Assembly (NCBI GenBank): GCA_023846275.1
Contig: JAIUJO010000299.1
Location: 139,001 to 203,000, forward strand
Direction of reading: 5' to 3'
From: Vanilla planifolia
Lineage: Eukaryota > Streptophyta > Magnoliopsida > Asparagales > Orchidaceae
DNA length: 64,000 nt
The position numbers were made by a program, and so were the translations under genes. This document shows, piece by piece, positions 1-15,100 of the stretch; within the stretch, counting starts at the first letter, position 1; each line of letters starts with the position of its first letter. The notes beneath the pieces were generated by a model. That model had not been told where the DNA came from. It made no database searches and saw only the letters and a list, made by a program, of their open reading frames with translations.

Positions 1-1625
1 AATATAACAAATTTAATATGACGTAATTGTCATACATGGCTACATTTTTAGTTACACATCAATAAAATCAAATTAAATTTAAAAATTTGGAGGAATGACA
101 AATTATAAGTAAATATAACATTTCAAAGCCCTAAGGAGGTCGAGCTTGTATCTTCAATACTCAAATTTGATAAAAATTAAGATATCTAATATGCTAAAAC
201 TATAAAATATAAAAAAACTAAATTATTCAAAAATGAATATTTAAATGAATAAAGCTTATTAAAATGAGTCTAGTGATGCTTATTTCTTCTCCAATCGAAC
301 TTGTTTGAAATTATTTAGAGTTACAAAAGTAAAAGAGCATAAGTAATAATAAATTGTTATTTTAATAACAGACTATTTATTAAAACTAAAATAAGATAAT
401 CTGAACTTATGTAACACATCTACTCCAAAGGCATATAAAAAGAAGGAGAATTAAGCTACATCGTAATGTAATAAAATCAACTCTATAATTTTAAAAAAAT
501 TGATAAATTATTTGAAAATGTTTTTTACTAGTTACTAAGGAGATTCAGGATAGAATCCATAATAAATAAGTAAACTACAAATTAAAATCTCTTATAATAT
601 GAGCCAAAAACATAAAAAATATATATATTAAAATAACAAACGGTTATTTAACAGGAAAATGCTCATTGAGAAGAGTCCGTTAACTTTTGTTTCGTCAAAT
701 GAGAGATAATTTAAGGTTGCACAGTAATATAACCAAACAAAAGCGCAATCTTTTAGGAAACAAATCTAATTACATGAGAAATTTACAGTCCAAAATACTA
801 AAGAATTTTAGTGTTATATCGTTAATTGTGAATTATGGTTCGAATCACAATGTGTCATAAACCATGCCAAAACACTATAAAATAAAATATTATTTGTTAT
901 AAAATTGAATAATTTAATTGATAGAGGTCATCGTGATGACTCCAGTAATGTTTCTTTCAACATTGTAAGAGTTCATTTGGAATATAGTGACACATCATAA
1001 GAGACTTGATGTATATAGTAATAAAGTGAAACTAAAAAAAATTTGAGAAATATATATTCAATGATAAAGCTACATTCTAAGATGCAAATGAGATATAGCA
1101 TAACATCCTCAATAATCATAATAAGGAATGAATACAAATATGTCAGAAAATATGTCAAAATCTTAAAAAAAAAATTTTAAAAATTATATAAAATAATTGT
1201 TTAATTAAACCAATGACATCAATATAAAGTTCAAATATGAGTTTCTTAAAAATGTTGGGTTCTAGGTTGCTAATGAGACCAAGTGTGACATCCTAGATCA
1301 TTAGTTTAGCTAGAAATCAAAACTAATCACAAAGCATCCAAAAACCATAAAAAACAAAATATCAAATAATTTAAAAAATAAATATTTAATTGGAAAGTAC
1401 TTATCGGGACTTGTACGAAGACCATTTTTAAAATATTAAGTAAATATATATTACAACTAAACAAGATAAATAGAGTAAATATATTAGAGTAAAATAAAAT
1501 TGATGTCAAGGCCACTTGAGATGATATTTGGATTTACAAACTAATATAACAAATCTTAGAAAAAATTTAAAGAATTGAGATATATTTCATAGAAAGCTGC
1601 ATTTTGAGATAAGAAAAAAATCTTG
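1..1625 (-). repeat. Ancient ~410-bp satellite, domain 1 (minus orientation)
   Basis: Tandem copies of the ~410-bp unit in reverse orientation, running off the left edge of the window. The anchor used throughout is the box that reads 'ttacacttgatc' on the unit's plus strand, followed by a 'cttagtatcttggaatgc'-like stretch. Here it appears reversed near 145, 550, 815, 1,100 and 1,283. Spacing falls to about 270-280 and then about 180 bp toward the right end, so several units are internally deleted next to the orientation switch at about 1,630. Other reversed landmarks are the 'gagctcatcgagatgagt'-type segment (for example 245-285) and the A+T core 'aataataaattgttatttt' (345-365). No gene is visible; the 61- and 62-codon open frames on the minus strand are repeat sequence. 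Confidence 0.85.
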
Positions 1626-2999
1626 ATACTTCGATTGATACTTGACTTTATTTGGATATATTAAAATGAAAATCTAATTCCACTCCCATGAGACCTTAAC
1701 AACACTAAAAGTTGGTCTTATGATATTATTATAATTGATCTTATTTCATTATTAATATATATATATATATTAAATTAACAGTTTATTATAATTTATTTCT
1801 TAAATTTTTTTTAATTTGTAGTGACTTCTAACAAGGTGTGATAGAGACAGCAAATATTGTTTGACTCATTTTAATGAGCTCTATCCAATAAGATATTCAT
1901 TTTAAAGTATTTTGTATCTTATTTTCTATAGTTTTTAGTATATTTTATGAGATATTTCAATTTGTATGTGATTTCACAATCGAGAATGTCACACTGGATC
2001 TTCTTAATATCTTGGAAAGCAAAGTTGTAAGATTCATATCATTTCTTCAACGTTTTTTCTTTGATTTTGTTATACTGTTAGTTAACTCTAAATCAAATCT
2101 GTTGTGACCTTTATATCAATTTTATTTTATTATATTACATTATTTTAACTTATCTCATTTCTAATTTAATACTATTTAATGAATATTAAAATGATATTTT
2201 ATTATTAGTTATTCTTATTTTTTAGGAATAATCAAAATAAACTCCAACGTAGTCTAATAAAGATAAAGCATGTATCATTTGACTCGTATTAATAAGCTTT
2301 TATATTTTAAATATCGATTTTTATGAGGCATCTCAATTTCTACAAGTTTAGTCATCATTGCTACTACAATAGAAATCCTTAGTATCTTGGCATGTGACTT
2401 TCTCATTAAAGTTGTTCCATTTTTTCAAATTTATTTAATTCATTTAATGATATTATTATGAGATGATAATTGTTCTATTGGGTGACTTTTAGTTCTAAAA
2501 TTAATTACTTAATATTGAATCAATAATTTGTTATTATTTATGCTTTCTTAATAATGTAATTTATTATAATTCAAGACGAGGTCTGATCAAAATTTAAAAA
2601 ATCATTAGAGTCAACTACTCAAGCTCAATCAACTTAATATTTTATTTTGATATTTAAACATATTTTATGTTCTACGATTTTGTCATGTTTTAGTAGACAC
2701 TACGATGTCTACATGATTACATCATGGATTCTACAATCAATCTCATTGATATATTAGAATGCAATTTTGTTATACAATTCATGACATGTTTTCAACTGTT
2801 TTGACTTTTTGTCACATTTTTGTTAAACTGCGATACTCTTCTTGTATAATCTTTAAATTAATTTTTTATTACAATGCCTTTATCTCATTTCTACTTTACC
2901 ATATATTACTAAATATTAAAATAATAATATATTATTATTTATGCATATATAATTTTGAATATTTTCTTAATTTCAATTGTGTTGCAATTATAATGAATG

Positions 3000-3037
3000 A
3001 ATCTCATTTCTTCATATGAATCTCATTTCTTCATATG
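3000..3037. repeat. Perfect 19-bp tandem duplication in a shortened unit
   Basis: The stretch 'aatctcatttcttcatatg' occurs twice without mismatch at 3,000-3,018 and 3,019-3,037. It lies in a unit that lacks its anchor box: anchors at 2,728 and 3,370 are about 640 bp apart instead of about 410. A perfect copy inside heavily diverged sequence means a recent slippage event. Confidence 0.9.
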
Positions 3038-6000
3038 TTTTGCTCCAATTTTCATATGTTACTTTTAGACTAATTCTTCTATCATTTGACCATTACATCT
3101 TTTTTATTTAAGTATATTGCAATCATATAATTTATATTATTTTGCTATATTATTTATTTATTGAATATTAAAATGATAATTTACTATTATTTGCACCTAT
3201 TAAAATTTTACTCATAGTAATTCAAAAAGAGTTTTGATCAAGATAAAATAAGGGCCATTGGACTCATCACAATTAGCTTTATCAAATTTAATATTTTTTT
3301 ATAAAATTAAAATATCTTATTTTCTAAACTATTTTTATGTTTTATGTGTAATTTCAGTTTGTAAATTATTTTATGATAGAAGATGTCAGAACCATGTCCT
3401 TAGCACTTTGAATTTCGAATTCCTTTGAATTGTTTCTCATTTTGTGAAAAGTTTCAATTGATTTAGTTATATTTCTATTTATCTCCAAATGTTCTCTTGT
3501 GTGACCTTGACATCACTTTTATTTTGCTATTTAATATTAAAATATTTATTTATTATTATTTATTCTTATTTGTGATAAAAATAATTGAATTAATTAAAAA
3601 TTATGTTTAACCTAGATGAAACAAATGTTGTTGTACTCTTTCAATAAGCTCTATGGAAATAACTTTTGTTTATGAATTTTTAAATATTTTTTAAGTTGTT
3701 AATATATTTTACGTGACATTTTGATCATACCTAAATTGATGATCGAGGTTACACTTGATCTCTTTATCATCTTCGAATGCAAATTTTCTTTACCATTTAT
3801 GTTTTTTCTGCAAAAATTTTGGATTAATTTGTTTATATCATTATGTAATTCAAAATATCCTCTTTTGTGATCGTTACATGACTATATTTCTGTTATATTA
3901 TATTACCTAAATTTATTTAATTTTTTAATATTTTAATATATATTTAACTAATTTCAAAATAACCATTTATTACAATTTATGCATATTTTGTTTGGTAATT
4001 CCAACATATTTCCAACAATGTGTGATTGAGATTAAACAAAAGTTCTAGTTCTGACATGTTGAGCTCTATCAAATAAAACATTTATTTATATTTTTTAATA
4101 TTTGATTTTATATGACCTTTCTATGCTTTAAGAGTCATTTGGATTTGTACATGATTCATTGATAAAAGATGTTACGCATACATCTTTGCATTTTAGAATG
4201 CAACTGTCATTAACAATTTTAAAAATTTTTTGCTCTCGATTTTGTTATATTATGACAAATCTCTAATGCCCTTTTATGTGATCATTTCATTAGGCAGCCT
4301 TGGTTATATTATATTGCCTTAATTTAACTTATATTTTCTATATTATATATTTATTAAAAATTAAAATAATATTTCTTTTGCTATTTATCTTATTTAGTGA
4401 GATAATTCACACAATTCCAAACAAGTTTTGATGGAGATGAAACAAAGGTCGTTGGAGTCATCTTAATGAGCCCTATCCAATGAAATATTCATTTCCAAAA
4501 TTTTTAATATTTTTTTGAACATTTTATTAATCTTTATAGGATATTTTGATTATACTTAATTCTATAATTTTGTATTTCGTACAAGATCTCCATGTCTCGG
4601 AATTAGACTTTCTGATAAAATTTATCTCTATTTTTATATATTTCTATTTGCTTTCACTATATTACTCTTTTATTAAATTTTAATTCTCCTCCATTGCGAC
4701 CTTTACATGAACTTTATTTGTTTATATAACATTGCTTTAATTTATCTCATTTTAGCTTTAATATATATTTCAAAACTTAAAAAATAATAATTTATTATTT
4801 AATATTATTAACTTTGCTAATTTATAGTAACTCTAACTAAAATCTAATCAAATTGAAGTTATTGTTGTTGCACTAGTCTTAATAAGCTTTATCCAACAAA
4901 ATATTCAACTTTGTGTTTGCAAATTTTTTATTTTATGAGATTTTGGGATGCTTTAATAAACACTTTGATTTGTAAGTTTTTTATAATTGTTAAAATAATA
5001 ATTTATATGTTATTATTTATGCTTATTTATCTCCTTAGTATCTTAAAATATAACTTTCCAATAAAAGTTTTTGTTTAATCTTTAAAATGCTTTACCTCAA
5101 TTAAGTTGTACTACTATGAAACTCTAGTTATCCACACATAGGACATTTACATTATTTTTTATTTTTATAGATTATATTATTTAATTTATCATATGTCAAT
5201 GTTATTATATATTTATGCAAATTTTGAATAATAATATTCAATTATTCATTCTCATTTCATGGGTAATTTGAAGTAATTTCGAACGAGCTATAATTAAGAT
5301 CAGGCAAACATCATAGGACTACTGTAAATGAGCTACATACAATTAAAAATTGTTTTTTATATTTTAAATATCTTTTTTCTAGTATTTTCACTTGCTTTTT
5401 CAGGACATTGATTCTTTCTTCACTTGATGATTGAGGATATTACACTTAATCTTCTTAGTATATTGGAAGATAAATTTTTCTCACAATTTATCTTATTTTT
5501 TCAAATTTTTTTATTTTTCGGGTGATATAAATATGAAACCATAACTGCTTCTTATGTGACCATAATCCCTCTCATGTATTATTTTTATTTTTACTCAATT
5601 TGGTAATTTTCTATAATTTTGGTTGAGGCTAAATCAAGATGAAACAGATTTCGTTGAACTAGTCATCACGAACTATGTCCAATTAAATGTTCATTTATTA
5701 TTTTTTAAATATTTTATTATCTACGATTTTGCCAAATTTTTACAAGTCATTTTGAAATGAACATAATTTGATGATTGATTATGCTACAGTCATACTTCTT
5801 AGTATGTTATAATGCAAATTTTCCTATATAACATATCATTTCTATTAAGCATTTGCTAAGATTTGATAATATTTATGTAACTCTAAATCTCATCTCTTAT
5901 GACCTCTGCATCATTTTTATTTGGTTATAATACATTACATCACTTTATATTATTCCAACTTTAATATATCATTTCTTAATATCAAATTTAAAAGCTTTTA

Positions 6001-9000
6001 TTATTTTTGTTTAGTTATTTTGTAAATACATTTTAATACTTTAAGTATATTAAATATAAAATCTTGAGAGCCTAGAAGAGGCTTTTTTGTGATTTATGTG
6101 ATGATCCAAAATGTTGCATGCAACATCCTTAATGTGTTGGAATGATAATTTTTTCATGCAAATTTTCTTATTTTTCAAAATTATTTTCATGAATTTTGTT
6201 AAATTACATTGCATTCTAAATCTCCTCCCTTCTGATGTTTACATTACTTTGATTTGGTCTTATAAGATTGCCTTAATTTATCCAAATTATGCTTTAATAT
6301 ATTTCTAACTAATATTAAAATATAAACTTATCATTGTTTCTTTTTTAATTGTAAAATTCATAATAATTCAAAACGAGGCTTGATCAAAATAAAATAAATG
6401 TTGTTGGACTTGCGTTGAAGGAATATGTGCAACTAATTATTTATTTAAATATTTTATCAATATATTATTTTTGTATCATTTATAATACATTTTGATTCAT
6501 ACTTTATTTAATGATCAAGGATTTTGCACTTGATCTTTCTACTTTTTTTTAATGTCTCTTGAACATACTAATTATCATATTATTTCAAATGTTTCGTTTA
6601 GACTACATTATATCATTAAACTCAAATTATTCTCTTGTGTCAGTAATAGATAACTTTGATTTTGTTATGCTATATCATTTAAATTTATCTTAGTTTTCTT
6701 TTATATATTTACTTATTATCAAATTAATAAATTTTAATTATTTAAGTTTAATTAATTTGTTAATTCATAGTAATTTCAAACAAAGTTTTTTTTGAGATGA
6801 AGTAAACATTGTTTCATGCCTCTTAAGGTCCTCAATCAAATTAAAAAAAATCAATGTTACCCACAAAAATTTTATTTTCCTTTGATTTCATAATTGTGGA
6901 TGTCACATGTGATCAGTATAATATCTTGTAGTACAACTATCTTGCACAATTATCTCATTGTTAATTTTTTTTCTTTTATTTAGTTACTTTACTACATAAT
7001 TTTATTCTCCTCTCACGTTAATTTTGCATGCCTTTTGTTCTGTCATATTATATTACCTCAATTTATTATAGTTAAAATTTAATAAAATACAACTTACTAT
7101 TAAAATAATAATTTATTAATATTTTTTCTTATTCATTTTGATAATTGTGGTAGTTTTAATTGAGATATGAGGAGAGGTAGCAAATGGCATTAAAGTCATC
7201 TTCATAAGTTTTATCCAATTAAAAGTTCATTTTATTATATTTTCATGTGTTGGAGTTTGTATTTTTTTATCACACTTTATGAGGCATTTCAATTTGCACA
7301 AATTTTGAGAATCAAGGAAGTTCCATCAATCTCCATAGTAACATGGAGAATAAAGTTTTTAAACAATTTATCTCATTTGTTTAATTTTTTTTATTTTTTT
7401 GGTTATATTACTATGTACCACTAAATCATTTATAGTATAAGGATTACATTACTTTTGTTGGGAAATATTTTAACAAACTTTACTAGACATGTCATTTCAC
7501 ACATTTTTCAACTATTGAAGAGCTTACACTTAATCTCTTTATTATCTTAGAAAGAAACTTCACCTACAATTCAACTTATTTTTTCAAGTGCTTTGCTTCA
7601 TGTTTGTTATATTCCTTGGTAATTTTAAATATCCTATTGTTTGAACATTTCATTTCTTTGATTTGGTGATAGATTACTTCAGTTTATCTTATTCTTGTTT
7701 CGATAAAATCACTAATCATTAAAAAATAACTCAATATTATTAATTGTTATTTTGGTTAGATTTTTCATGGTAATTCAAAATAATGTTTATTCTAGATGAA
7801 GGTGAAGTTTTTGAATTCATCTCGATTTATACCTAATTTGGAAATGAAGGTTGTGACACAACTTCTTGAATATCTTTGAAAGAAAACTTATCATACAATT
7901 TATCTAACATCTTCAAATATTTTTCTTTAATTTTGTCATATTACTATGAAACTCCAAATCGTCTCTACTGTGACATTAAAATCCAATAGATTTGGTAATA
8001 TTAAGTTGCATCAATTATCTAATTTCACCTTTAATATTTACTTTTTTGAAATAAAAATAATATTTTTTTTGTTAATGTTTATTTATTTAAGAATTTTGTA
8101 AAAATTAAAAAGAGCTTCGATTGGGAATAAACAAACATTTTGTAATTAATTGGAAATCCATAAAAGTTCTATCTTTGAGGAAACAAAAGACTTTGAACAC
8201 TTCTCAAACAAATCTATTAAACTAAATATTCATTTTAATACTTTAAAAATAGTATATGTATGATTTTAAGAGGATAGAAGAATCTTTTTTATTTGTACTT
8301 GATTAGATAATAGAAAATGTTACACTTGATATCGTGAATATGTTGAACTTTATTTTTTGAAAAAACAATTATCTAATTTTTAAATTTTTTTAATTTTATT
8401 TTGTTATATTACTATGTACTCCAAATCACGTCTTTTATGACATTTACATTGCTTTAATTTTTTACTATATTTCTTTAATTTATCTCGTTTCAACTTTAAT
8501 ATATTTTTCATTGACATTAAAATAATAAATTGTTATTATTTATGCTTATTTAAGTTGAAAAGTTAAACTATTTCCAAATGAGCTCCCATCAAGATAAAAT
8601 AATTGTTGTTGCATTTGTCTTGATGAGCTATATCAATCTTAGTATTTATTTTTACATTTTCTCAACATTTTTTTGTGGTTTTTACATGTTGTATAAGACA
8701 TTTTGATTCATACCTTAATTAATAATCGAGGTTGTTAAACTCAGCACCAATAAAATCTTGGAATCCAAATTTCCAACAAAATTTATCACATTTTCTTAAA
8801 ATTTATTGTTTTACTAATTTTACTAAATAACACTAAATCCTCTATTGAAAGACCTTTACATTGCTTTGACTTGTGTTTATTGCTTTTCTCAAGTTCATAT
8901 CATTTCAACTTTAATGTATATTTATTTAATATTAAAATAGTATTGTATTATAATTGATTTTTATTTAAATTTGAAATTTATAGAAATTCAAAAAATGGTC

Positions 9001-9058
9001 CCATTGAGGTGAAATAAATAGTCTTAGAGTTTCCGCAAGGAGCTTTATCTGGCTAAGT

Positions 9059-9062
<4 letters not shown>

Positions 9063-9102
<40 letters not shown>

Positions 9103-9112
9103 ATATATATAT
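9063..9112. repeat. (TA)n microsatellite
   Basis: About 38 bp of uninterrupted TA dinucleotides (9,063-9,100), then 'gg' and a further short TA run. It has grown inside the A+T-rich part of a satellite unit. Shorter TA runs occur near 1,758-1,773, 35,578-35,593 and 43,197-43,220. Confidence 0.9.
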
Positions 9113-12100
9113 AATTTCCTATGTTTTTGCATTCTTTATGAGACATGTACTTTCATTCGTTATTTGATGGTCGAGGATACCACACTTCATCTTATTAGTA
9201 TCTTCAAATGCATCATTCGTGGATAATTTACCTAAATTCTCTAATTTTTTATGATAATTTGGTTATCTTTTTCATTATATAATCTCCTCTAATTGAACAT
9301 TAGCATCACTTTTAATTGGTGATACTTTGTTTTAATTTTTTCTATTTTAGCTTAAACATATAATGAATTTACACAATCAAATTTATTATTATTATTTTAT
9401 TTAATATGGTAATTTATTTGAATTCCAAATAATAAATGATTGAGATGAAGTAAACTTCCTTGCATTTATTTTGATAAGCTTTATGAAACTAAACATTCAT
9501 ATTTGTTTTTTTAAATTTTTTATTTTCTAAGATTTTTCCATTTTTAACAAGCTAATATGATCCATAGTTTAACTATTGAGACTGTTACACTTGATATCCT
9601 AATATCTTTGAATCTAAATTTTGAAACAAATGTATCTCGTTTCTTGAAATGTTTCGCTTCAATATAGTCATGTTGCTATGAAACTACAAATTTTCTCTCA
9701 TTTGCCTTTTACATCTCTTTGATTTCAAAATATTACGTTTCAATTGTTTTAGCATTAATATATATTTACTTCATAATAAAATAATAATTTACTATTATTT
9801 ATGCCTACTTTGATAATTTATAGTAATAAAAAACTTTGTTTGATAGAGATTAAATAAAGCTCATCGGAGTCAAGCTAGTGAGATTATCTAGTAAATATTT
9901 TTTAAAACTTGTTATTTCTATTGGTTATGGATAGTTATTGAGGTATTTTTATTTGTACTTGATTGAGAATCAATGATGGTGTACTCAATCTCCTCAATAA
10001 CTTACAATATGTTTTTCGTATATAATGTCATTTCTTAAAATATTTTGTAAAGATTTTCTTAAATCTCCCATCATGTTATCGTCAGATCGATTTAGTTTGG
10101 TGAAATAAAATAATTGTAAAGATTTAGTTTTAACATATTTTAACTTAATGTTAAATAATTGTTTTATTATTTTTCTTATTTAATTGAAAATTCACAAAAA
10201 TTCAAAATGGCATCCGATCAGGACAAAAAGAATGTTGTTCAACTCATATTGATAAGGTCAATTAAATTATATATTCATTTTCAATTTTAAATGTTTTATT
10301 TTTAGTTACTTGAGCACATTTTATAAGGCATTTGATTCATGTTTAATTAAATGATTGAGGGTTTTACACTCGATCTTCTTACTTTCATGTAATCAAATTT
10401 TCCTACACAATTTCTCTTTCGTTCAAATAATTCACTTCAAATTTTTAATACAACTATGTTATGCTAAATTTCGTAGTATGTCATCTTTGCATCACTCTTA
10501 TTTAGTTATATCACAATGTTTTAAATTACCTCACTAAAGTTTATATTTTCTAAATATTAAAATAATAACTTAATTTTTATATTAATCTATTATTATATTT
10601 CTTCATCATTCCAAGAAGGAATCATTTGAGATAAAACAAATATTGTTGAAATAATCTCAACACCTCTATCTAATTGACAATTAATTTTGATATATTTTTT
10701 AAAATGTATATTATTTGTTGACCGAGGATGCTACACACGTTCCTTTTAATAATTTTCAATGCAGCTTCCTGTTTAAATTTAACTAATTTCGCTAAATATT
10801 TTTTTATTTTGTTATAGTAATATTTATCTCAAAATCTTTTCTCAAGTGACATTTGCATTGTTTTGATTTTGTTATATTACATAGCTTTAATTTATCAAAT
10901 TTTACCTTTAATCTATATTTACTTACTATTAAAACAATATATATTTCAATTTATGTTTTTTTATTTTGATGATTTGTAGTAATTTAAAATATTTTGTGTT
11001 CAAAATGAAATAAATATCATTAGACATGTCTTCATAGGATTTATCTAATTAAATATTGATTACAATATTTTAGTATATTTCATTTTCTAAGGGTTTTGTG
11101 TATGCTTTTTGAGAACTCCAATTTCATACATAATTTGATTATTGAGGGTGTTGGACTTAATTTTCTTTTTATCATTCAATTAAACTTTCCTAAACAATTC
11201 ATCTCATGTCTTCAAATTTATATTTTTTTCTTAATCTATAATAATGCTCTAGACATTAAGCTAACTTTCATTTTGTTGTATTACATGCATTCAATTTATC
11301 TATTTTAGCTTTAATTAATTTTTTAATAATAAAATAAAATTATTTTATTATTTATTCCTGCTCTCATTAGTATTCCCAATAATTCTAAATCAGAATTGGT
11401 TTATTGGCTTTACAAGACATTTTTATTCGAAATTATTTTGATGACCAAGGACGTTACACTCGCCCTCTTTAGTATCATTTAATCCAACTTTTCCACACAA
11501 TATAATTCCCTTCTTTTATTTTCTAAATTTGACTTAATTATATTACATGGTAAATAAAAAGTTTCATTATTTGACAATTAAATAGCATTAACTTGGTTAT
11601 ATTACTTTGATTTAATTTATATGATTTTAAGTTTACTATATATTTATTAGATATTAAAATATATATTTTTTAATTGGTTGTTATTTAATCTATTAGAACA
11701 TCATAATTAAAAATTAATTATGATTAATACAAAACAAATCTCATTGAACTTATCCTTAAGTGCTCTATCTAATTAATTATTCATTTTAATATTTCTAAAG
11801 ATTTTTTTTTCTAAGTTTTTTGGCATGATTGATATGATATTTAGATTCATAACTCATCTGAAGATCAAGGATGTTATACTTGACCCCTCAATTATCTAGG
11901 AACCAACTTTTTCATAATATGTATTTCGTTTCTTAAAATTATTCACTTCAATTTTTTTATATTTAGATTTAACTCTGAATGACATCTGATGTGATCTTTA
12001 TAGAGCTTTGATTTTACAACATTGTATTGCTTCAATTTTTAATTTCATATCTATATATATATTTACTTGATATTAAAAAATTACTTTTTATTATTCTTGC

Positions 12101-15100
12101 TTAGTTTTTGTGATTTGTTAAACTTTCAAATGAGCTTCAACAAAAATGAATCGAATTTTAGTGAACTCATGTCAGCATGCTTCACTAAATTAAAAGTTCC
12201 TTTACATAATTTTAAAGATATTTTTAAATTATACTTTTTTAACCTTAAGAGGTCTTTTAATTTTTACATGGTTTGATGATTAGGAATTTTACACTCGATA
12301 TCATTATTATCTTGGAATACAACCTTATAGTATAATTGGTATTATGTTTCAAGATTCTTAGCAATTATTTATTTTTATTGCTATCTTACTCTAAATCTTC
12401 AATCATAAGAAATTTACATCATTATAGCTTGGATATATTACATTTCTTTCATGTGTCTTATTTCTACTTTAAAATATATTTATTTCATATTAAAATAATA
12501 ATTTAATATAGTTAATGTTTTTTACTTTAGAAATTCAATGTAACTACATACAAGATTCTAGTGAGATGAGGCAAACCTTTTAGAACCATTCTCAATGAGA
12601 TTTATCAAATTAAGTATTATTATTTTTTTTAATTATTTTATTTTTGAGTATGTTGATGTGCTTTACAAGGCATTCGATTTGTACACGTGTTGTTGATGTT
12701 AGGCTCGATCTTATGAGTAAATTGTAATGGAATATTATCTTAAATTTTATCTTAGTTCTTCAAATATGTTTTTTTTTTGGTTTTTTCATATTACCATGAA
12801 ACTATAATTCTTCTCTCAGGTAATCATTACATCAATTTCATTTAGATTTATTATTCTGCCTCTACTAAACTTCTATGTGCTTCAAAATGTATTTTTTAAA
12901 ATTAAAAATAATAATTTATTTCTTTTAATGTTTAGTTTTTTTTGATATTTTTGTAATTCTAAAATTGTTTAAATGGAGATGAAATAAATATCATCAAACT
13001 CGTCTCTAAGGGCACTATACAACTAACTTTTTTGGAGATTTTAGCATAATCTTTTATGACTTTCATTCGTTTCAATAAGATTTGGATTCATATGATATTT
13101 GACAAAATAAAATGCTACACTTATTCTCCATGGTATTTTAAAAGGCAACTTTCTTATATAATTGAAATAATTTCTTCAAATGTTCTCCTTAGAATTGTTT
13201 ATATTCCTACGTAACTCTATATCTCATTTCTTATGGTCTTTGCATTGCTTTCATATCCTTTTATTACATTACTTCAATTTAACGCAATTTAGCTTTAATA
13301 TATATATTCTTTATATGAAAATAATAATTTTCTTATTTATGTTTACTTAATTTGGCAATTTACCTTAAATTCATATAGTATCTCTTTGAGATTAAAAAAT
13401 GGTCATTCAATTCATCTTAACATGATCTATCTAGTTAAATATAAATTTTAAAATTTTCAATATTTTATCCCTAAGATTTTTAGATGTTTTATCAGTTATT
13501 TTGATTTGTACCAGAATTGATGATCAAGGATGTTAGACTCATTCTTCTTAGTAACTTGGAATGTCATTTTCTTTACAATTTGTCTTTTCTTTACAAACAT
13601 TTTGCTATGATTTTGTTGTATAATTGCATAACTATTAATCTCCACTCATGTGACCTTTATATAACTTTGATTTTGTCCTATTCAATTAGAAAAAGTTATT
13701 TTATTTTAGCTTTATTATATGCTAACTAAATATAAAAATAATAATTAATTAATTTTGTGCCTACATAATTTGGGAATTATAAGTAGTTGCAAAAAAGGTT
13801 TATCATCTTGTAACAGATGTTATTGAACTTGACTTGATGAATTTTATCCAATTAAATGTTAATTTTTATGACTTATAACCATATGTTTTTAATTTTTTTC
13901 ATGTTTTTTAAGGTTTTTTATTCATACTTTATTTCATAAGAAAGGATGTTACACTTGATCCCCTTTGTATTGTGGAAGGAACATTTCTTGTACAATTTCT
14001 CTCATTTTCTCAAATTTTTTGCTTATATTTGGTTAATTTTTTACAAATCTAAATAATAGCTTGTGTGACCTTTATATAGCTTCCATTTCACATATTATTA
14101 TTTTAATTTATCTCACTAAATTTTAATTTATATTTACTATATAAAAACATTATAACTTTTTTATTATTTTTTATATTTATTTCGATGATACAAAATAATT
14201 CCAAACAATGTCCAATCAAATGGAAAAAACATCATCAGATTCATCTTAACAAGTTCAATCAAATTAATTATACCTCCTTATAATTTAAAAAAAAAATTCT
14301 ACAATTTTGATACACATTAGGGATTAATTTTTAAATATTAAAGAAATATATAACAAATCTAAAATGATATTACTAGAATTTGTGTAGTAAAACCATATCA
14401 AAGTAAAAAAAATAAAAAATGAGATAAATTATATTGCAAAGTCACATTCCAAGATACTTAAGAGACAATGGCATCATTGATTGCCAAACAATTTATGAAT
14501 TAAATTATCTCATAAATTATCTAAATATTATATAAACCCCATCAGGATAAGTGCAACACCATTTCTTTAGTCTCAAACGAATCATTTTTGAAATTACTAA
14601 TAATTATGAAATTAAATGTGAAAAATAGTACAAGCTTATTATTTTAATAATGATTAAATATATATTGAAGATGAAAAATGATAACTTGATGCAATTAAAT
14701 ATATCAAAAACAAAGGAATGTAAATGCCACAAGGAAAGAGATTTAGATAAACGTTGTAGCATAACCAAAGACTACAAAACGTTGAAAAAAATGAGATAAA
14801 TTTTATGTGAAAGTCTCATTGTACGATACTAATGAGTTTGGGTGTAATGTCCATGACCATTAAATATGGTACATATCGTATTGTCTCATAAAGCATGCCA
14901 AAACCCTTGTAAATAAAATATTTAAAAATGTTCATATGTATCTTTAATTGACACATATTATCAAGGCTAATCCAAAGACATTGTTTCATTTCAATCAAAC
15001 CTTTTTTGAAATTACTATGAATTTTCAAAGTCAATAACAAAAAATAATATTAGAATTAATATTTTAATGTTAAGAAAATATATGTTAAACTTCAGATGTA

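Larger units (their letters stand above)
1640..14310 (+). repeat. Ancient ~410-bp satellite, domain 2 (reference orientation)
   Basis: About 31 head-to-tail units. The anchor box occurs near 1,987, 2,345, 2,728, 3,370, 3,740, 4,155, 4,570, 4,990, 5,425, 5,770, 6,100, 6,510, 6,890, 7,310, 7,510, 7,840, 8,310, 8,720, 9,165, 9,575, 9,965, 10,350, 10,715, 11,140, 11,440, 11,865, 12,270, 12,690, 13,095, 13,520 and 13,940. The usual spacing is 400-425 bp. Order within a unit: A+T core ('ttaatattaaaataataa', 'ttattatttatgc'); 'agtaattc'; 'gatgaaacaaa'; 'actcatcttaatgagctc'; 'aattaaatattcattttt'; 'ttttggcatgctttatgag'; 'gatgatcgaggatgt'; anchor; 'caatttatctcatttcttc'; 'tgatttggttatattac'; 'aaatctcctctcatgtgacc'; a second 'tgatttggttatattac'; and a second 'caatttatctcattt'. 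The last two are internal duplications. Identity between neighbouring units is low, roughly two thirds by eye. Confidence 0.9.
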
